Assembly (NCBI RefSeq): GCF_002159835.1
Contig: NZ_NFJL01000003.1
Location: 62,001-126,000, forward strand
Origin: Blautia sp. An249
GTDB lineage: Bacteria; Bacillota; Clostridia; Lachnospirales; Lachnospiraceae
DNA length: 64,000 nucleotides
Direction of reading: 5' to 3'
The number at the start of each line of letters is the position of its first letter. Within the stretch, counting starts at the first letter, position 1. Below are positions 43,817 through 51,966 of the stretch, piece after piece. The notes under the pieces were generated by a model. The model had not been told where the DNA came from. It saw only the letters and a program-made list of their open reading frames with translations, and ran no database searches. Position numbers and translations under genes: made by a program.

Positions 43817-44730
43817 CACAGGCTCACCTGCCTTCCTGTAAGAGAGAGGAAGATTTCTTCCAGGGATTTCTCCTTTTCTTCCAGCCGTAAAAGTCCCACT
43901 TTGTTTTCCACCAGATAGGCGGCCAGTTGTGCAGTATTTCTGTCGTTGGTCTCCGGAAGCAGCAGATACCCTTCCTGAGACTGGCAGGTCAGACCCATGC
44001 TCTCCAACAGGTGCAGGGCGGCCGGATTGTTGTCAGTTTTCAGTTTGAGCTGTCTCTGGCTGTGTTTTTTCAGTTCTTCCATGGTTCCCTGGAAAATCAG
44101 CGAGCCTTTGTGAATGATTCCGGTATGGGTGGTCATCTGCTGGATTTCACTGAGCAGATGGCTGGATACCATCACGGTAATCCCGTATTTTTCCGGAAGG
44201 GAACAGATGAGTTCCCGCATTTCCTGGATTCCCGCAGGATCCAGTCCGTTGGTAGGCTCATCCAGTAAGAGCAGATCCGGCTGCCCGATTAAGGCCGCTG
44301 CCAGACCCAGCCGCTGTTTCATTCCCAGAGAATAGTGCCCGGCCTTCTTATTCTGCTGTTTTTCCATACGGACAATGGCCAGGACCCGGTCGATGTCGGA
44401 TTCCGGCACATTTTTCATCATGCAGACCAGAGCCAGGTTTTCTCTTCCGGTCAGGTGGGCGTAATACGAAGGAGATTCAATCAGAGAACCGGTAGACTTT
44501 AAAATGGAGAGCCGGTTTCTGGAATTCAGAGGCTTTCCTAAGATAGAAACGGAACCCTGGGTAGGTTTTACCAGACCCAGAAGCATTTTCATGGTGGTGC
44601 TTTTTCCGGCGCCGTTTGGCCCTAAAAAGCCGTAAATACTCTGGAAGGGAACTTTTAAATGAATGTGGTTGACACAGAGAGTTTTCTGATAGGATTTGGT
44701 TAATCCGCTGGTTTCAATTGCGTAGGTCAT
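43816..44730 (-). CDS. Lantibiotic-immunity type ABC ATPase, LanF/CprA-like
   Basis: A 304-residue ATPase. Walker A GPNGAGKST, Q-loop GSLIESPS, signature YSLGMKQRLG, Walker B LLLLDEPTNGLD and H-loop VSSHLLSE. The GSLIESPSYYAHLTGRENL stretch is typical of bacitracin/lantibiotic-type exporters. The start is ATG 44730, nine bases after AAAGG; the ATG at 44739 abuts that site. It is divergent from its likely two-component regulator. Confidence 0.88.
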   Translation of the reverse strand: MTYAIETSGLTKSYQKTLCVNHIHLKVPFQSIYGFLGPNGAGKSTTMKMLLGLVKPTQGSVSILGKPLNSRNRLSILKSTGSLIESPSYYAHLTGRENLALVCMMKNVPESDIDRVLAIVRMEKQQNKKAGHYSLGMKQRLGLAAALIGQPDLLLLDEPTNGLDPAGIQEMRELICSLPEKYGITVMVSSHLLSEIQQMTTHTGIIHKGSLIFQGTMEELKKHSQRQLKLKTDNNPAALHLLESMGLTCQSQEGYLLLPETNDRNTAQLAAYLVENKVGLLRLEEKEKSLEEIFLSLTGRQVSL

Positions 44731-44781
44731 TGTTTTCATCCTTTCTTTTTCGTTTCTGTAAGAACTACTATAGAGCCTTCT

Positions 44782-44820
44782 CCTTACAGACCCATGAAGC
44801 CATCCTTACTTTTACCTTAC
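44782..44820. promoter_or_regulatory. Three helically phased CCTTAC boxes, likely response-regulator operator
   Basis: CCTTAC occurs at 44782-44787, 44804-44809 and 44815-44820. The starts are 22 and 11 bp apart, so all three lie on one face of the helix. This is the usual layout for OmpR-family regulator boxes. They lie between the divergent ABC operon and the regulator gene. Confidence 0.55.
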
Positions 44821-44843
44821 TTTTCAGAAAGAACGGTAGCGGA

Positions 44844-44874
44844 TTTGAGAAAATGTCTTTATAATTCTTATATA
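44844..44874 (+). promoter_or_regulatory. Possible promoter of the two-component system
   Basis: TTGAGA (44844-44849), 18-19 bp and TATATA (44869-44874). It lies just downstream of the CCTTAC boxes and just upstream of the AAGGAGG site of the regulator gene; a TATAAT-like element at 44859-44864 is an alternative -10. Confidence 0.4.
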
Positions 44875-44889
44875 AGGAGGAACGAGTTT

Positions 44890-45594
44890 ATGAAAGATCT
44901 GTATGAAAGCCGGATTCTGCTGGTAGATGACCAGCCGGAGCTTTGCCGGATGGTCATGGAAATATTAAAGAAAGCGGGATATAAAAACACCCGCTGCGTC
45001 TATAATCTGAAAGAAGCCAGGAACATACTGAACACTGCCCTTCCCGATCTCTGGCTGCTGGATGTGAATCTGCCGGACGGGGATGGTTTTACGTTCCTGC
45101 AGGAGCTGCGGGCTGTCTCCGGCTGTCCGGTTCTGTTTCTTTCCGCCAGGGATCAGGATGCGGATCGTCTTCTGGGACTGGGGCTGGGAGCGGATGATTA
45201 TATTACGAAGCCCTTCCTTCCCAGGGAGCTGGTGCTGCGGGTGGCCAATGTGCTGAAACGGACCTACCAGCCCTTTGTGCAGAAGGAGGAGCAGACAAAG
45301 ATTCACCTGGGAGAGAAGACCGTGGACTTTGCCGGCGGGACCGTGGAGCAGGCGGGGAAGGAGACAGCCCTGACGGCCAAGGAACTGCTGATTTTACAGA
45401 AACTGGCTGACAACCGGGGAAATATTGTCACTTTTGACGCCTTATGCGAAACCCTGTGGGGAGATAATTACTATGGATATGAAAATACTCTGATGGTTCA
45501 TATCCGTCGTCTCCGGGAGAAAATTGAAGAAAACCCTTCGTCGCCCAGGTATCTGCTGACGGTAAGGGGACTTGGCTACAAACTGGCGAAATAG
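44890..45594 (+). CDS. OmpR-family response regulator of the peptide-resistance module
   Basis: A 234-residue regulator. The receiver domain has ILLVDDQPE (acidic pair), the phospho-acceptor in LWLLDVNLPDGDG, and LGADDYITKPF with the conserved Lys. A C-terminal winged helix follows (LTAKELLILQKLADN, VHIRRLREKIEENP). The start is ATG 44890 after AAGGAGGA; an upstream ATG at 44794 is in frame but lies in the operator region. It probably controls the divergent LanFEG-like operon, as CprR/NisR-type regulators do. Confidence 0.9.
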   Translation: MKDLYESRILLVDDQPELCRMVMEILKKAGYKNTRCVYNLKEARNILNTALPDLWLLDVNLPDGDGFTFLQELRAVSGCPVLFLSARDQDADRLLGLGLGADDYITKPFLPRELVLRVANVLKRTYQPFVQKEEQTKIHLGEKTVDFAGGTVEQAGKETALTAKELLILQKLADNRGNIVTFDALCETLWGDNYYGYENTLMVHIRRLREKIEENPSSPRYLLTVRGLGYKLAK

Positions 45595-45604
45595 GAGAGC
45601 AGGG

Positions 45605-46975
45605 ATGAAAGGATTACTGAAAATATATCGAAATTATATGGTCACTGCACTGCTGATCTTTCTTTTAATTCTGGTGGTAAATTTTACTGCTTTTATGGGA
45701 TACGCCTTTTACCATCTGGAGAAAGACGGGGAGTATTCAGCCGGAAAAATCTTTTTTCGCAATGTGGCGGATGAGATTTTGGAGCGGGATGGAGATGCCT
45801 GGAAACTCAGTGCGCAGGGCGTACAGTTTGTAGAGAGCAATCAGAGCAGATTCCTTATGCTGCTGTCAGAGGAGGGAGAGATTCTCTATTCCTGGAATCT
45901 TCCTAAGGAGCTTGCGAAAACCTATTCTCTGTCTGACGTGGCTTCTTTTTCCCGCTGGTACCTGATGGATTATCCGGTCTATGTCTGGAGTACCGAAGAC
46001 GGACTGCTGGTGGCAGGTAAGGAAAAGGGAAGCGTTGCCCGCTATAATATGGTTTATTCCATGCAGGACTTAACCACCCTGATGAATGCAATTCCCCTGT
46101 TCCTGCTGTGGAATCTGTTTTTATTTCTTTTAATTCTTCTGTTTCTGGGAAGACGGTTTTACCGTTCTCTGCTGCCGGTAAGCAACGGTATCGAGGATCT
46201 TACCAGGGGAAAAGCCATCCATCTGAACGCAAAAGGAGCCTTAAAAGACCTGGTGGAAAAATTAAACCAGACCTCCCGTCTTCTGCAAAAGCAGCGAAAG
46301 GAGATTGAACGCCGGGATAACGCCCGCACCGAGTGGATTTCCGGGGTCTCCCATGATATTCGCACCCCTCTGTCTGTGATTATGGGATATGCAGACAGTC
46401 TGGAATCCGACGAGTCACTGCCGGCAGAAAGTCAGAGACAGGCAGGGATGATTAAAGAACAGAGCCTGAAAATCAAAAAGCTGATCGAGGATTTGAATCT
46501 GACTTCCCGGCTCACTTATCAGATGCAGCCTCTGAGAAAACAGACCTACCGTCCCAGCGCCTTTATCCGAAAAATTCTGACTTCCTATCTGAATCAGATG
46601 GAAGAGGAGAAATACCAACTGCTTCTGGAAATTGATCCCCGGCTGGAGAGCTGCCAGGCCCGGGGGGATGTGTCGCTTCTGGAACGGGCAGTGGAGAATC
46701 TTCTGAATAATTCCATCAGCCACAATCCTCAGGGATGCCGAATCTGGATAAACGCCACAAGAAAGGAAGAGAGGTTTCAGATTCAGATTCGGGACGACGG
46801 AGTGGGAATTCCCGGAGAGGTTTACCGGTTTATTCAGGGAGAGACAAACGATCCCGGCAAGGTGCATGTCATGGGACTGCATCTGGCCAAACAGATTGTG
46901 GTCTCCTGCGGCGGGAATTTTCGGATCTGTCCGGATTTGCACACCATTGAGATGGAACTTCCAATTTCTGACTAA
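45605..46975 (+). CDS. Sensor histidine kinase of the peptide-resistance module
   Basis: A 456-residue kinase: helix at about 10-32, a roughly 130-residue extracytoplasmic domain, a second helix (PLFLLWNLFLFLLILLFLG), HAMP-like linker, dimerisation helix with SHDIRTPLSVIMGY (phospho-His), and ATPase domain with N-box AVENLLNNSISHNP and G-box RDDGVGIPGE. ATG 45605 follows the regulator by 10 bp. It presumably senses antimicrobial peptides or cell-envelope stress. Confidence 0.9.
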   Translation: MKGLLKIYRNYMVTALLIFLLILVVNFTAFMGYAFYHLEKDGEYSAGKIFFRNVADEILERDGDAWKLSAQGVQFVESNQSRFLMLLSEEGEILYSWNLPKELAKTYSLSDVASFSRWYLMDYPVYVWSTEDGLLVAGKEKGSVARYNMVYSMQDLTTLMNAIPLFLLWNLFLFLLILLFLGRRFYRSLLPVSNGIEDLTRGKAIHLNAKGALKDLVEKLNQTSRLLQKQRKEIERRDNARTEWISGVSHDIRTPLSVIMGYADSLESDESLPAESQRQAGMIKEQSLKIKKLIEDLNLTSRLTYQMQPLRKQTYRPSAFIRKILTSYLNQMEEEKYQLLLEIDPRLESCQARGDVSLLERAVENLLNNSISHNPQGCRIWINATRKEERFQIQIRDDGVGIPGEVYRFIQGETNDPGKVHVMGLHLAKQIVVSCGGNFRICPDLHTIEMELPISD

Positions 46976-46997
46976 ATCAGAAATTTTCCCGATTTTG

Positions 46998-47026
46998 TTG
47001 AAATACTTTTTCCTGCTGTGTTAAAA
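46998..47026 (+). promoter_or_regulatory. Promoter of the AIM24-family gene
   Basis: TTGAAA (46998-47003), 17 bp, TTAAAA (47021-47026), about 50 bp before the ATG at 47073. Confidence 0.55.
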
Positions 47027-47072
47027 TGTTGCATATAAAAGGATCGAAAAACACAGCAGAAAGGGGAAACAT

Positions 47073-47753
47073 ATGAGATATAAAATAGAAGGGGAAACCT
47101 TACCGGTAGTAATCTGTGAACTGGAAGACGGGGAATCTATGATAACGGAAAAAGGAGCCATGGCCTGGATGTCTCCCAACATGGAGATGGAGACCAATAC
47201 CGGAGGCATTGGAAAAGCCTTTGGACGGCTGTTTTCCGGCGAGGCCATGTTCCGCAATATTTATACGGCCAGAAACGGTAACGGGCTGATTGCTTATGCA
47301 TCCAGCTTTCCCGGTTCCATTAAAGTATTCCAGATTGGACCGGGACAGGAGTACGTCCTTCAGAAAAGCGCCTTCCTGGCTTCTGAGGCCAGTGTGGATC
47401 TGAGTGTTTTCTTCCAGAAGAAGCTCGGATCCGGATTTTTCGGAGGCGAGGGATTCATCATGCAGAAGGTATCCGGAAACGGACTGGTATTCGCAGAATT
47501 TGACGGCCATATTGTAGAGTATCAGCTTCAGCCGGGACAGCAGATGGTGGTTGATACCGGGTATCTGGCAGCCATGTCTGCAAGCTGTCAGATTGACGTG
47601 GTAACAGTACCCGGAGTGAAAAATATGCTCTTCGGAGGAGAGGGCGTCTTTAATACCATTGTAACAGGCCCCGGAAACATCTGGCTGCAGACCATGCCTC
47701 TTTCCAATGTGGCCGGTGTGCTTCGTCCCTATTTTCCTTCAGGAAGCAACTAA
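47073..47753 (+). CDS. AIM24/TIGR00266-family protein
   Basis: A 226-residue soluble protein made of short repeated beta units (GEAMFRNIYTARNGNG, GEGFIMQKVSGNGLVF, GEGVFNTIVTGPGNIW), the hallmark of the AIM24/TIGR00266 beta-prism family. The role is unknown; mitochondrial AIM24 affects inner-membrane organisation. The gene is monocistronic with its own promoter and terminator. Confidence 0.88.
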   Translation: MRYKIEGETLPVVICELEDGESMITEKGAMAWMSPNMEMETNTGGIGKAFGRLFSGEAMFRNIYTARNGNGLIAYASSFPGSIKVFQIGPGQEYVLQKSAFLASEASVDLSVFFQKKLGSGFFGGEGFIMQKVSGNGLVFAEFDGHIVEYQLQPGQQMVVDTGYLAAMSASCQIDVVTVPGVKNMLFGGEGVFNTIVTGPGNIWLQTMPLSNVAGVLRPYFPSGSN

Positions 47754-47770
47754 AAACAGAACAGGAATCG

Positions 47771-47807
47771 AAAAGAGCAGGATGTCAGATAAGGCATCCT
47801 CTCTTTT
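47771..47807 (+). terminator. Terminator after the AIM24-family gene
   Basis: AAAAGAGCAGGATG (47771-47784) pairs with CATCCTCTCTTTT (47795-47807) with one bulged base, ending in T residues. Confidence 0.75.
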
Positions 47808-47812
47808 ATGGC

Positions 47813-47841
47813 TTTACTTTTTTTTTCGATTCAGTTACAAT
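47813..47841 (+). promoter_or_regulatory. Promoter of the miaB-mutS-mutL-miaA operon
   Basis: TTTACT (47813-47818), 17 bp, TACAAT (47836-47841), 33 bp before the miaB ATG. Confidence 0.5.
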
Positions 47842-47873
47842 CATATGGATAAACATGGAATAGGGGAAAAAAT

Positions 47874-49328
47874 ATGTTCAACGAAATAGATTTAAGTCAG
47901 ATCGATCTCACAGCGGCCGCTCCTGCAGAAGAACCGGAGCGCCAGTATTATTTTATGGCTCTGGCCAGAACCCGGACCGAAGAGTTGAAAAAGGAGTTAA
48001 GCAGACCCTTAACCGCTCATATTGAAACCTTCGGCTGCCAGATGAATTTTAAAGATTCTGAGAAGCTGCAGGGTATCCTGGAAGAGATGGGATACACCCT
48101 GATTGATACCGAGGAGGCGGATTTCGTCATCTATAATACCTGCACGGTACGGGAGAACGCCAATCTGCGTGTCTACGGAAGACTGGGGTATCTTCATAGT
48201 CTGAAGAAGAAAAATCCTCAGATGATGATCGCTCTTTGCGGCTGTATGATGCAGGAACCCCAGGTGGTAGAGAAATTAAAGACCAGTTATTCCTTTGTGG
48301 ATCTGATTTTCGGAACCCATAACATTTATAAACTTCCGGAACTGGTTTCCCATGCCCTGGAAGTCCGCGGGGAGAAACGGATGATTATTGACATCTGGAA
48401 AGATACGGATCAGATTGTGGAAGATCTGCCCAGCGAGCGGAAATACTTCTTTAAATCCGGTGTAAATATCATGTTCGGCTGCAACAATTTCTGCAGTTAC
48501 TGCATTGTTCCCTATGTAAGGGGCCGGGAGAGAAGCCGGGAACCGGAAGCCATCTTAAAAGAAATCCGAAGCCTTGCCGCTGACGGCGTTGTGGAGGTGA
48601 TGCTTCTGGGACAGAACGTAAACTCTTACGGCAAGACCCTGAAAAATCCCATTACCTTCGCACAGCTTTTAAAAGAGGTGGAGAAGATTGACGGCATCGA
48701 AAGAATCCGTTTTATGACCTCTCACCCCAAGGATTTATCCGACGAGCTGATTCAGGTAATGGCAAAGAGCCGGAAAATCTGTCACCATCTGCACCTTCCC
48801 TTACAGTCGGGAAGCAGCCGGGTGTTAAAAGAAATGAACCGCCGGTACGACAAGGAAAAGTATCTGTCCCTGGTTGAGAAAATCCGGGAGAAAATCGACG
48901 ATATTTCCCTGACTACAGATATTATTGTGGGATTCCCCGGGGAGACGGAGGAAGACTTTCAGGAGACTCTGGACGTGGTGAGAAAGGCGCAGTATGACAC
49001 GGCCTTTACTTTTATCTATTCCAAGAGAAGCGGAACTCCTGCCGCCGCCATGGAAGACCAGGTTCCCCAGGAAGTGGTGAAAGACCGGTTTGACCGCCTG
49101 CTGGCTCTGGTACAGGAAATAGGAAGAGAACGTTCCTCCCGTTTCTTAAATACGGTTCAGGAAGTTTTAGTGGAAGAAAAGCAGTCTTCCCAGAAAGGCT
49201 ATGTAACGGGCAGGATGATGCAGAATCTGTTGGTGCATTTCCCGGGAGAGGAAAGCCTGGTGGGTAAAACCGTACGGGTAAAATTAAAAGAATGTAAAGG
49301 TTTTTATTATATAGGAGAACAGGAATAA
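47874..49328 (+). CDS. miaB: tRNA-2-methylthio-N6-isopentenyladenosine synthase MiaB
   Basis: A 484-residue radical SAM methylthiotransferase that converts i6A37 to ms2i6A37 in tRNA. The N-terminal MTTase domain has ETFGCQMN, TVREN and LCGCMMQ; the radical SAM motif is CNNFCSYC followed by VPYVRGRERSR; a TRAM domain is at the end. It is the first gene of a long operon that also holds miaA, whose product makes its substrate. Confidence 0.95.
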   Translation: MFNEIDLSQIDLTAAAPAEEPERQYYFMALARTRTEELKKELSRPLTAHIETFGCQMNFKDSEKLQGILEEMGYTLIDTEEADFVIYNTCTVRENANLRVYGRLGYLHSLKKKNPQMMIALCGCMMQEPQVVEKLKTSYSFVDLIFGTHNIYKLPELVSHALEVRGEKRMIIDIWKDTDQIVEDLPSERKYFFKSGVNIMFGCNNFCSYCIVPYVRGRERSREPEAILKEIRSLAADGVVEVMLLGQNVNSYGKTLKNPITFAQLLKEVEKIDGIERIRFMTSHPKDLSDELIQVMAKSRKICHHLHLPLQSGSSRVLKEMNRRYDKEKYLSLVEKIREKIDDISLTTDIIVGFPGETEEDFQETLDVVRKAQYDTAFTFIYSKRSGTPAAAMEDQVPQEVVKDRFDRLLALVQEIGRERSSRFLNTVQEVLVEEKQSSQKGYVTGRMMQNLLVHFPGEESLVGKTVRVKLKECKGFYYIGEQE

Positions 49329-51961
49329 TGGCTTTATCACCAATGATGCGGGAATATTTAAAAACCAAGGACGAATACAGGGACTGTATTTTACTGTACC
49401 GTCTGGGGGATTTCTATGAAATGTTTTTCGAGGATGCACTGACTGCATCCAGGGAACTGGAAATCACTCTGACAGGAAAAGACTGTGGTTTAGAAGAGCG
49501 TGCGCCCATGTGTGGCGTGCCTTTTCATGCTGTGGAAAATTATATTAACCGTCTGATTGAAAAAGGATACAAAGTTGCCATCTGCGAACAGGTGGAAGAT
49601 CCCAAGAAGGCCAAAGGCCTGGTAAAACGGGAAGTGGTGCGGGTGGTTACGCCCGGAACTACCCTGGACGTAATGGCGCTGGACGAGACGAAGAATAATT
49701 ATCTGATGTCCATTGTCTCTGTGGAAAACGGCTTTGGCTGTGCCATTGCAGATATTACCACCGGAGACTGTTATCTGACAGAGCTGGAAAAGCCCCAGAA
49801 TCTCCTGGACGAAATTAATAAATTCGTCCCTGCGGAAATCATCTGCAACGACGCCTTTTTAATGAGTGGAATTGACGCGGAAGATCTGCGCCACCGTCTG
49901 AAAATCTGTATCTATACTCTGGACGCCTGGTACTTCGACGACGACCGCTGCCGCCAGACCCTGCGGGAGCATTTCCAGGTGGGAGCTCTGGAAGGGCTCG
50001 GTCTGGGAGATTATGACAGCGGAGTCATTGCGGCAGGCGCGCTGTTTCAGTATTTAATGGAAACCCAGAAATCGGCCATGACCCATATGACCTCCATTAC
50101 CCCTTATCTGACGGAGAAGTTTATGCTCATTGACAGCTCCAGCAGACGGAACCTGGAACTGGTGGAAACCCTCCGGGAAAAGCAGAAGAGGGGCTCTCTT
50201 TTATGGGTGCTGGATAAGACCAAAACAGCCATGGGCGCCAGAATGCTGAGAAGTCAGGTGGAACAGCCCCTGATTGACAAAGAGGAGATTAACCGGAGAC
50301 TGGAAGCTATAGAAGAACTCAACGACAAAGCCATGCTTCGGGAGGAGATTCGGGAATATCTTTCTCCCATTTACGATTTGGAACGTCTCATCAGCCGGAT
50401 CAGCTATCAGACCGCCAATCCCAGGGATATGGTATCTTTTTCCGGTTCTCTGGCCATGCTTCCCCATATCCGCCTGCTGTTAAAAGAATTTGAGAGTCCT
50501 CTTCTTAAGGAAATCTATGAGGATATGGATGCTCTGGAGGATGTTACCGACTTAATTCACCGGGCCATCATTGAGGAACCGCCTCTGTCCATGCGGGACG
50601 GGGGGATCATTAAAGAGGGATACCACGAAGACGTGGACAATTACCGGGAATCCAAATCCAACGGAAAGAAATGGCTTTCGGATCTGGAAGCCCGGGAGAG
50701 GGAACGCACCGGGATTAAGACCCTGCGGATTAAATTCAACCGGGTTTTCGGCTATTCTCTGGAAGTGACCAACTCCTTTAAGGATCTGGTGCCGGAAGAA
50801 TACGTAAGGAAACAGACCCTGACCAATGCGGAACGATATATTACCCAGGAGCTGAAAAATCTGGAAGATATGATTTTAGGAGCGGAAGATAAACTCTATG
50901 CTCTGGAATACGAACTGTTCTGCGACGTCCGCAAAAGGGTGGGAGATCAGGTGCTCCGGATTCAGAAGACAGCCAAGGCCGTGGCGGCTCTGGACGTGCT
51001 GGCTTCTCTGTCTGTGGTGGCACAGCGAAACCATTATGTCCGGCCCTCCATCAATCAGAGCGGCGTCCTGGATATTAAGGAGGGCCGCCATCCGGTGGTG
51101 GAGCAGATGATTGAAAACGATATGTTTATTTCCAATGACACCTATCTGGACAATCAAAAGCAGAGAGTCTCCATTATTACAGGCCCCAATATGGCAGGAA
51201 AATCCACCTATATGCGCCAGACGGCGCTGATTGTGCTTATGGCCCAGATTGGAAGCTTCGTTCCGGCGAAAAAAGCCAACATCGGAATTGTGGATCGGAT
51301 TTTCACCCGTGTGGGAGCCTCCGATGATCTGGCCAGCGGACAGAGTACTTTCATGGTGGAAATGACAGAGGTGGCCAATATTCTCAGAAACGCCACCAAT
51401 AAAAGTCTGCTGATTCTGGATGAAATCGGCAGAGGCACCAGTACCTTCGACGGCCTGTCCATCGCCTGGGCGGTGATAGAACACATCAGTAATACGAAAC
51501 TTCTGGGGGCGAAAACCCTGTTTGCCACCCACTATCATGAGCTGACGGAACTGGAAGGGAAAATCCCCGGGGTTCACAACTACTGTATCGCCGTAAAGGA
51601 AAAGGGGGACGACATTGTCTTTCTGCGAAAGATCGTAAAAGGCGGCGCAGATAAAAGCTACGGAATCCAGGTGGCGAAACTGGCCGGCGTTCCGGAGACG
51701 GTTCTCTCCAGAGCCAGAGAACTGGTGGAAGAGCTCAGCGATGCAGATATTACGGCAGCGGTAAAAGATTTAACCGCACCCAAAAAGAAAACGAAAATTA
51801 CCTATGATTCCGTGGACATGGCACAGATGTCCCTGTTTGACACGGTACAGGATAATGATATTATAGAAGAAATCAAAGAGCTGGACGTAAGCAACTTAAC
51901 GCCCATGGAGGCGCTGAACATTTTATACCAGCTTCAGAACAAGATTAAGAACAGGTGGTGA
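49328..51961 (+). CDS. mutS: DNA mismatch-repair protein MutS
   Basis: An 877-residue mismatch sensor. The N-terminal mismatch-binding motif is GDFYEMF (within LYRLGDFYEMFFEDA). The ATPase has TGPNMAGKSTYMRQ, the DEIGRGTSTFDG Walker B, and ATHYHELTEL. It overlaps the miaB stop by one base (TAATG). The length is normal for full-function MutS1. Confidence 0.97.
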   Translation: MALSPMMREYLKTKDEYRDCILLYRLGDFYEMFFEDALTASRELEITLTGKDCGLEERAPMCGVPFHAVENYINRLIEKGYKVAICEQVEDPKKAKGLVKREVVRVVTPGTTLDVMALDETKNNYLMSIVSVENGFGCAIADITTGDCYLTELEKPQNLLDEINKFVPAEIICNDAFLMSGIDAEDLRHRLKICIYTLDAWYFDDDRCRQTLREHFQVGALEGLGLGDYDSGVIAAGALFQYLMETQKSAMTHMTSITPYLTEKFMLIDSSSRRNLELVETLREKQKRGSLLWVLDKTKTAMGARMLRSQVEQPLIDKEEINRRLEAIEELNDKAMLREEIREYLSPIYDLERLISRISYQTANPRDMVSFSGSLAMLPHIRLLLKEFESPLLKEIYEDMDALEDVTDLIHRAIIEEPPLSMRDGGIIKEGYHEDVDNYRESKSNGKKWLSDLEARERERTGIKTLRIKFNRVFGYSLEVTNSFKDLVPEEYVRKQTLTNAERYITQELKNLEDMILGAEDKLYALEYELFCDVRKRVGDQVLRIQKTAKAVAALDVLASLSVVAQRNHYVRPSINQSGVLDIKEGRHPVVEQMIENDMFISNDTYLDNQKQRVSIITGPNMAGKSTYMRQTALIVLMAQIGSFVPAKKANIGIVDRIFTRVGASDDLASGQSTFMVEMTEVANILRNATNKSLLILDEIGRGTSTFDGLSIAWAVIEHISNTKLLGAKTLFATHYHELTELEGKIPGVHNYCIAVKEKGDDIVFLRKIVKGGADKSYGIQVAKLAGVPETVLSRARELVEELSDADITAAVKDLTAPKKKTKITYDSVDMAQMSLFDTVQDNDIIEEIKELDVSNLTPMEALNILYQLQNKIKNRW

Positions 51962-51966
51962 AGACC

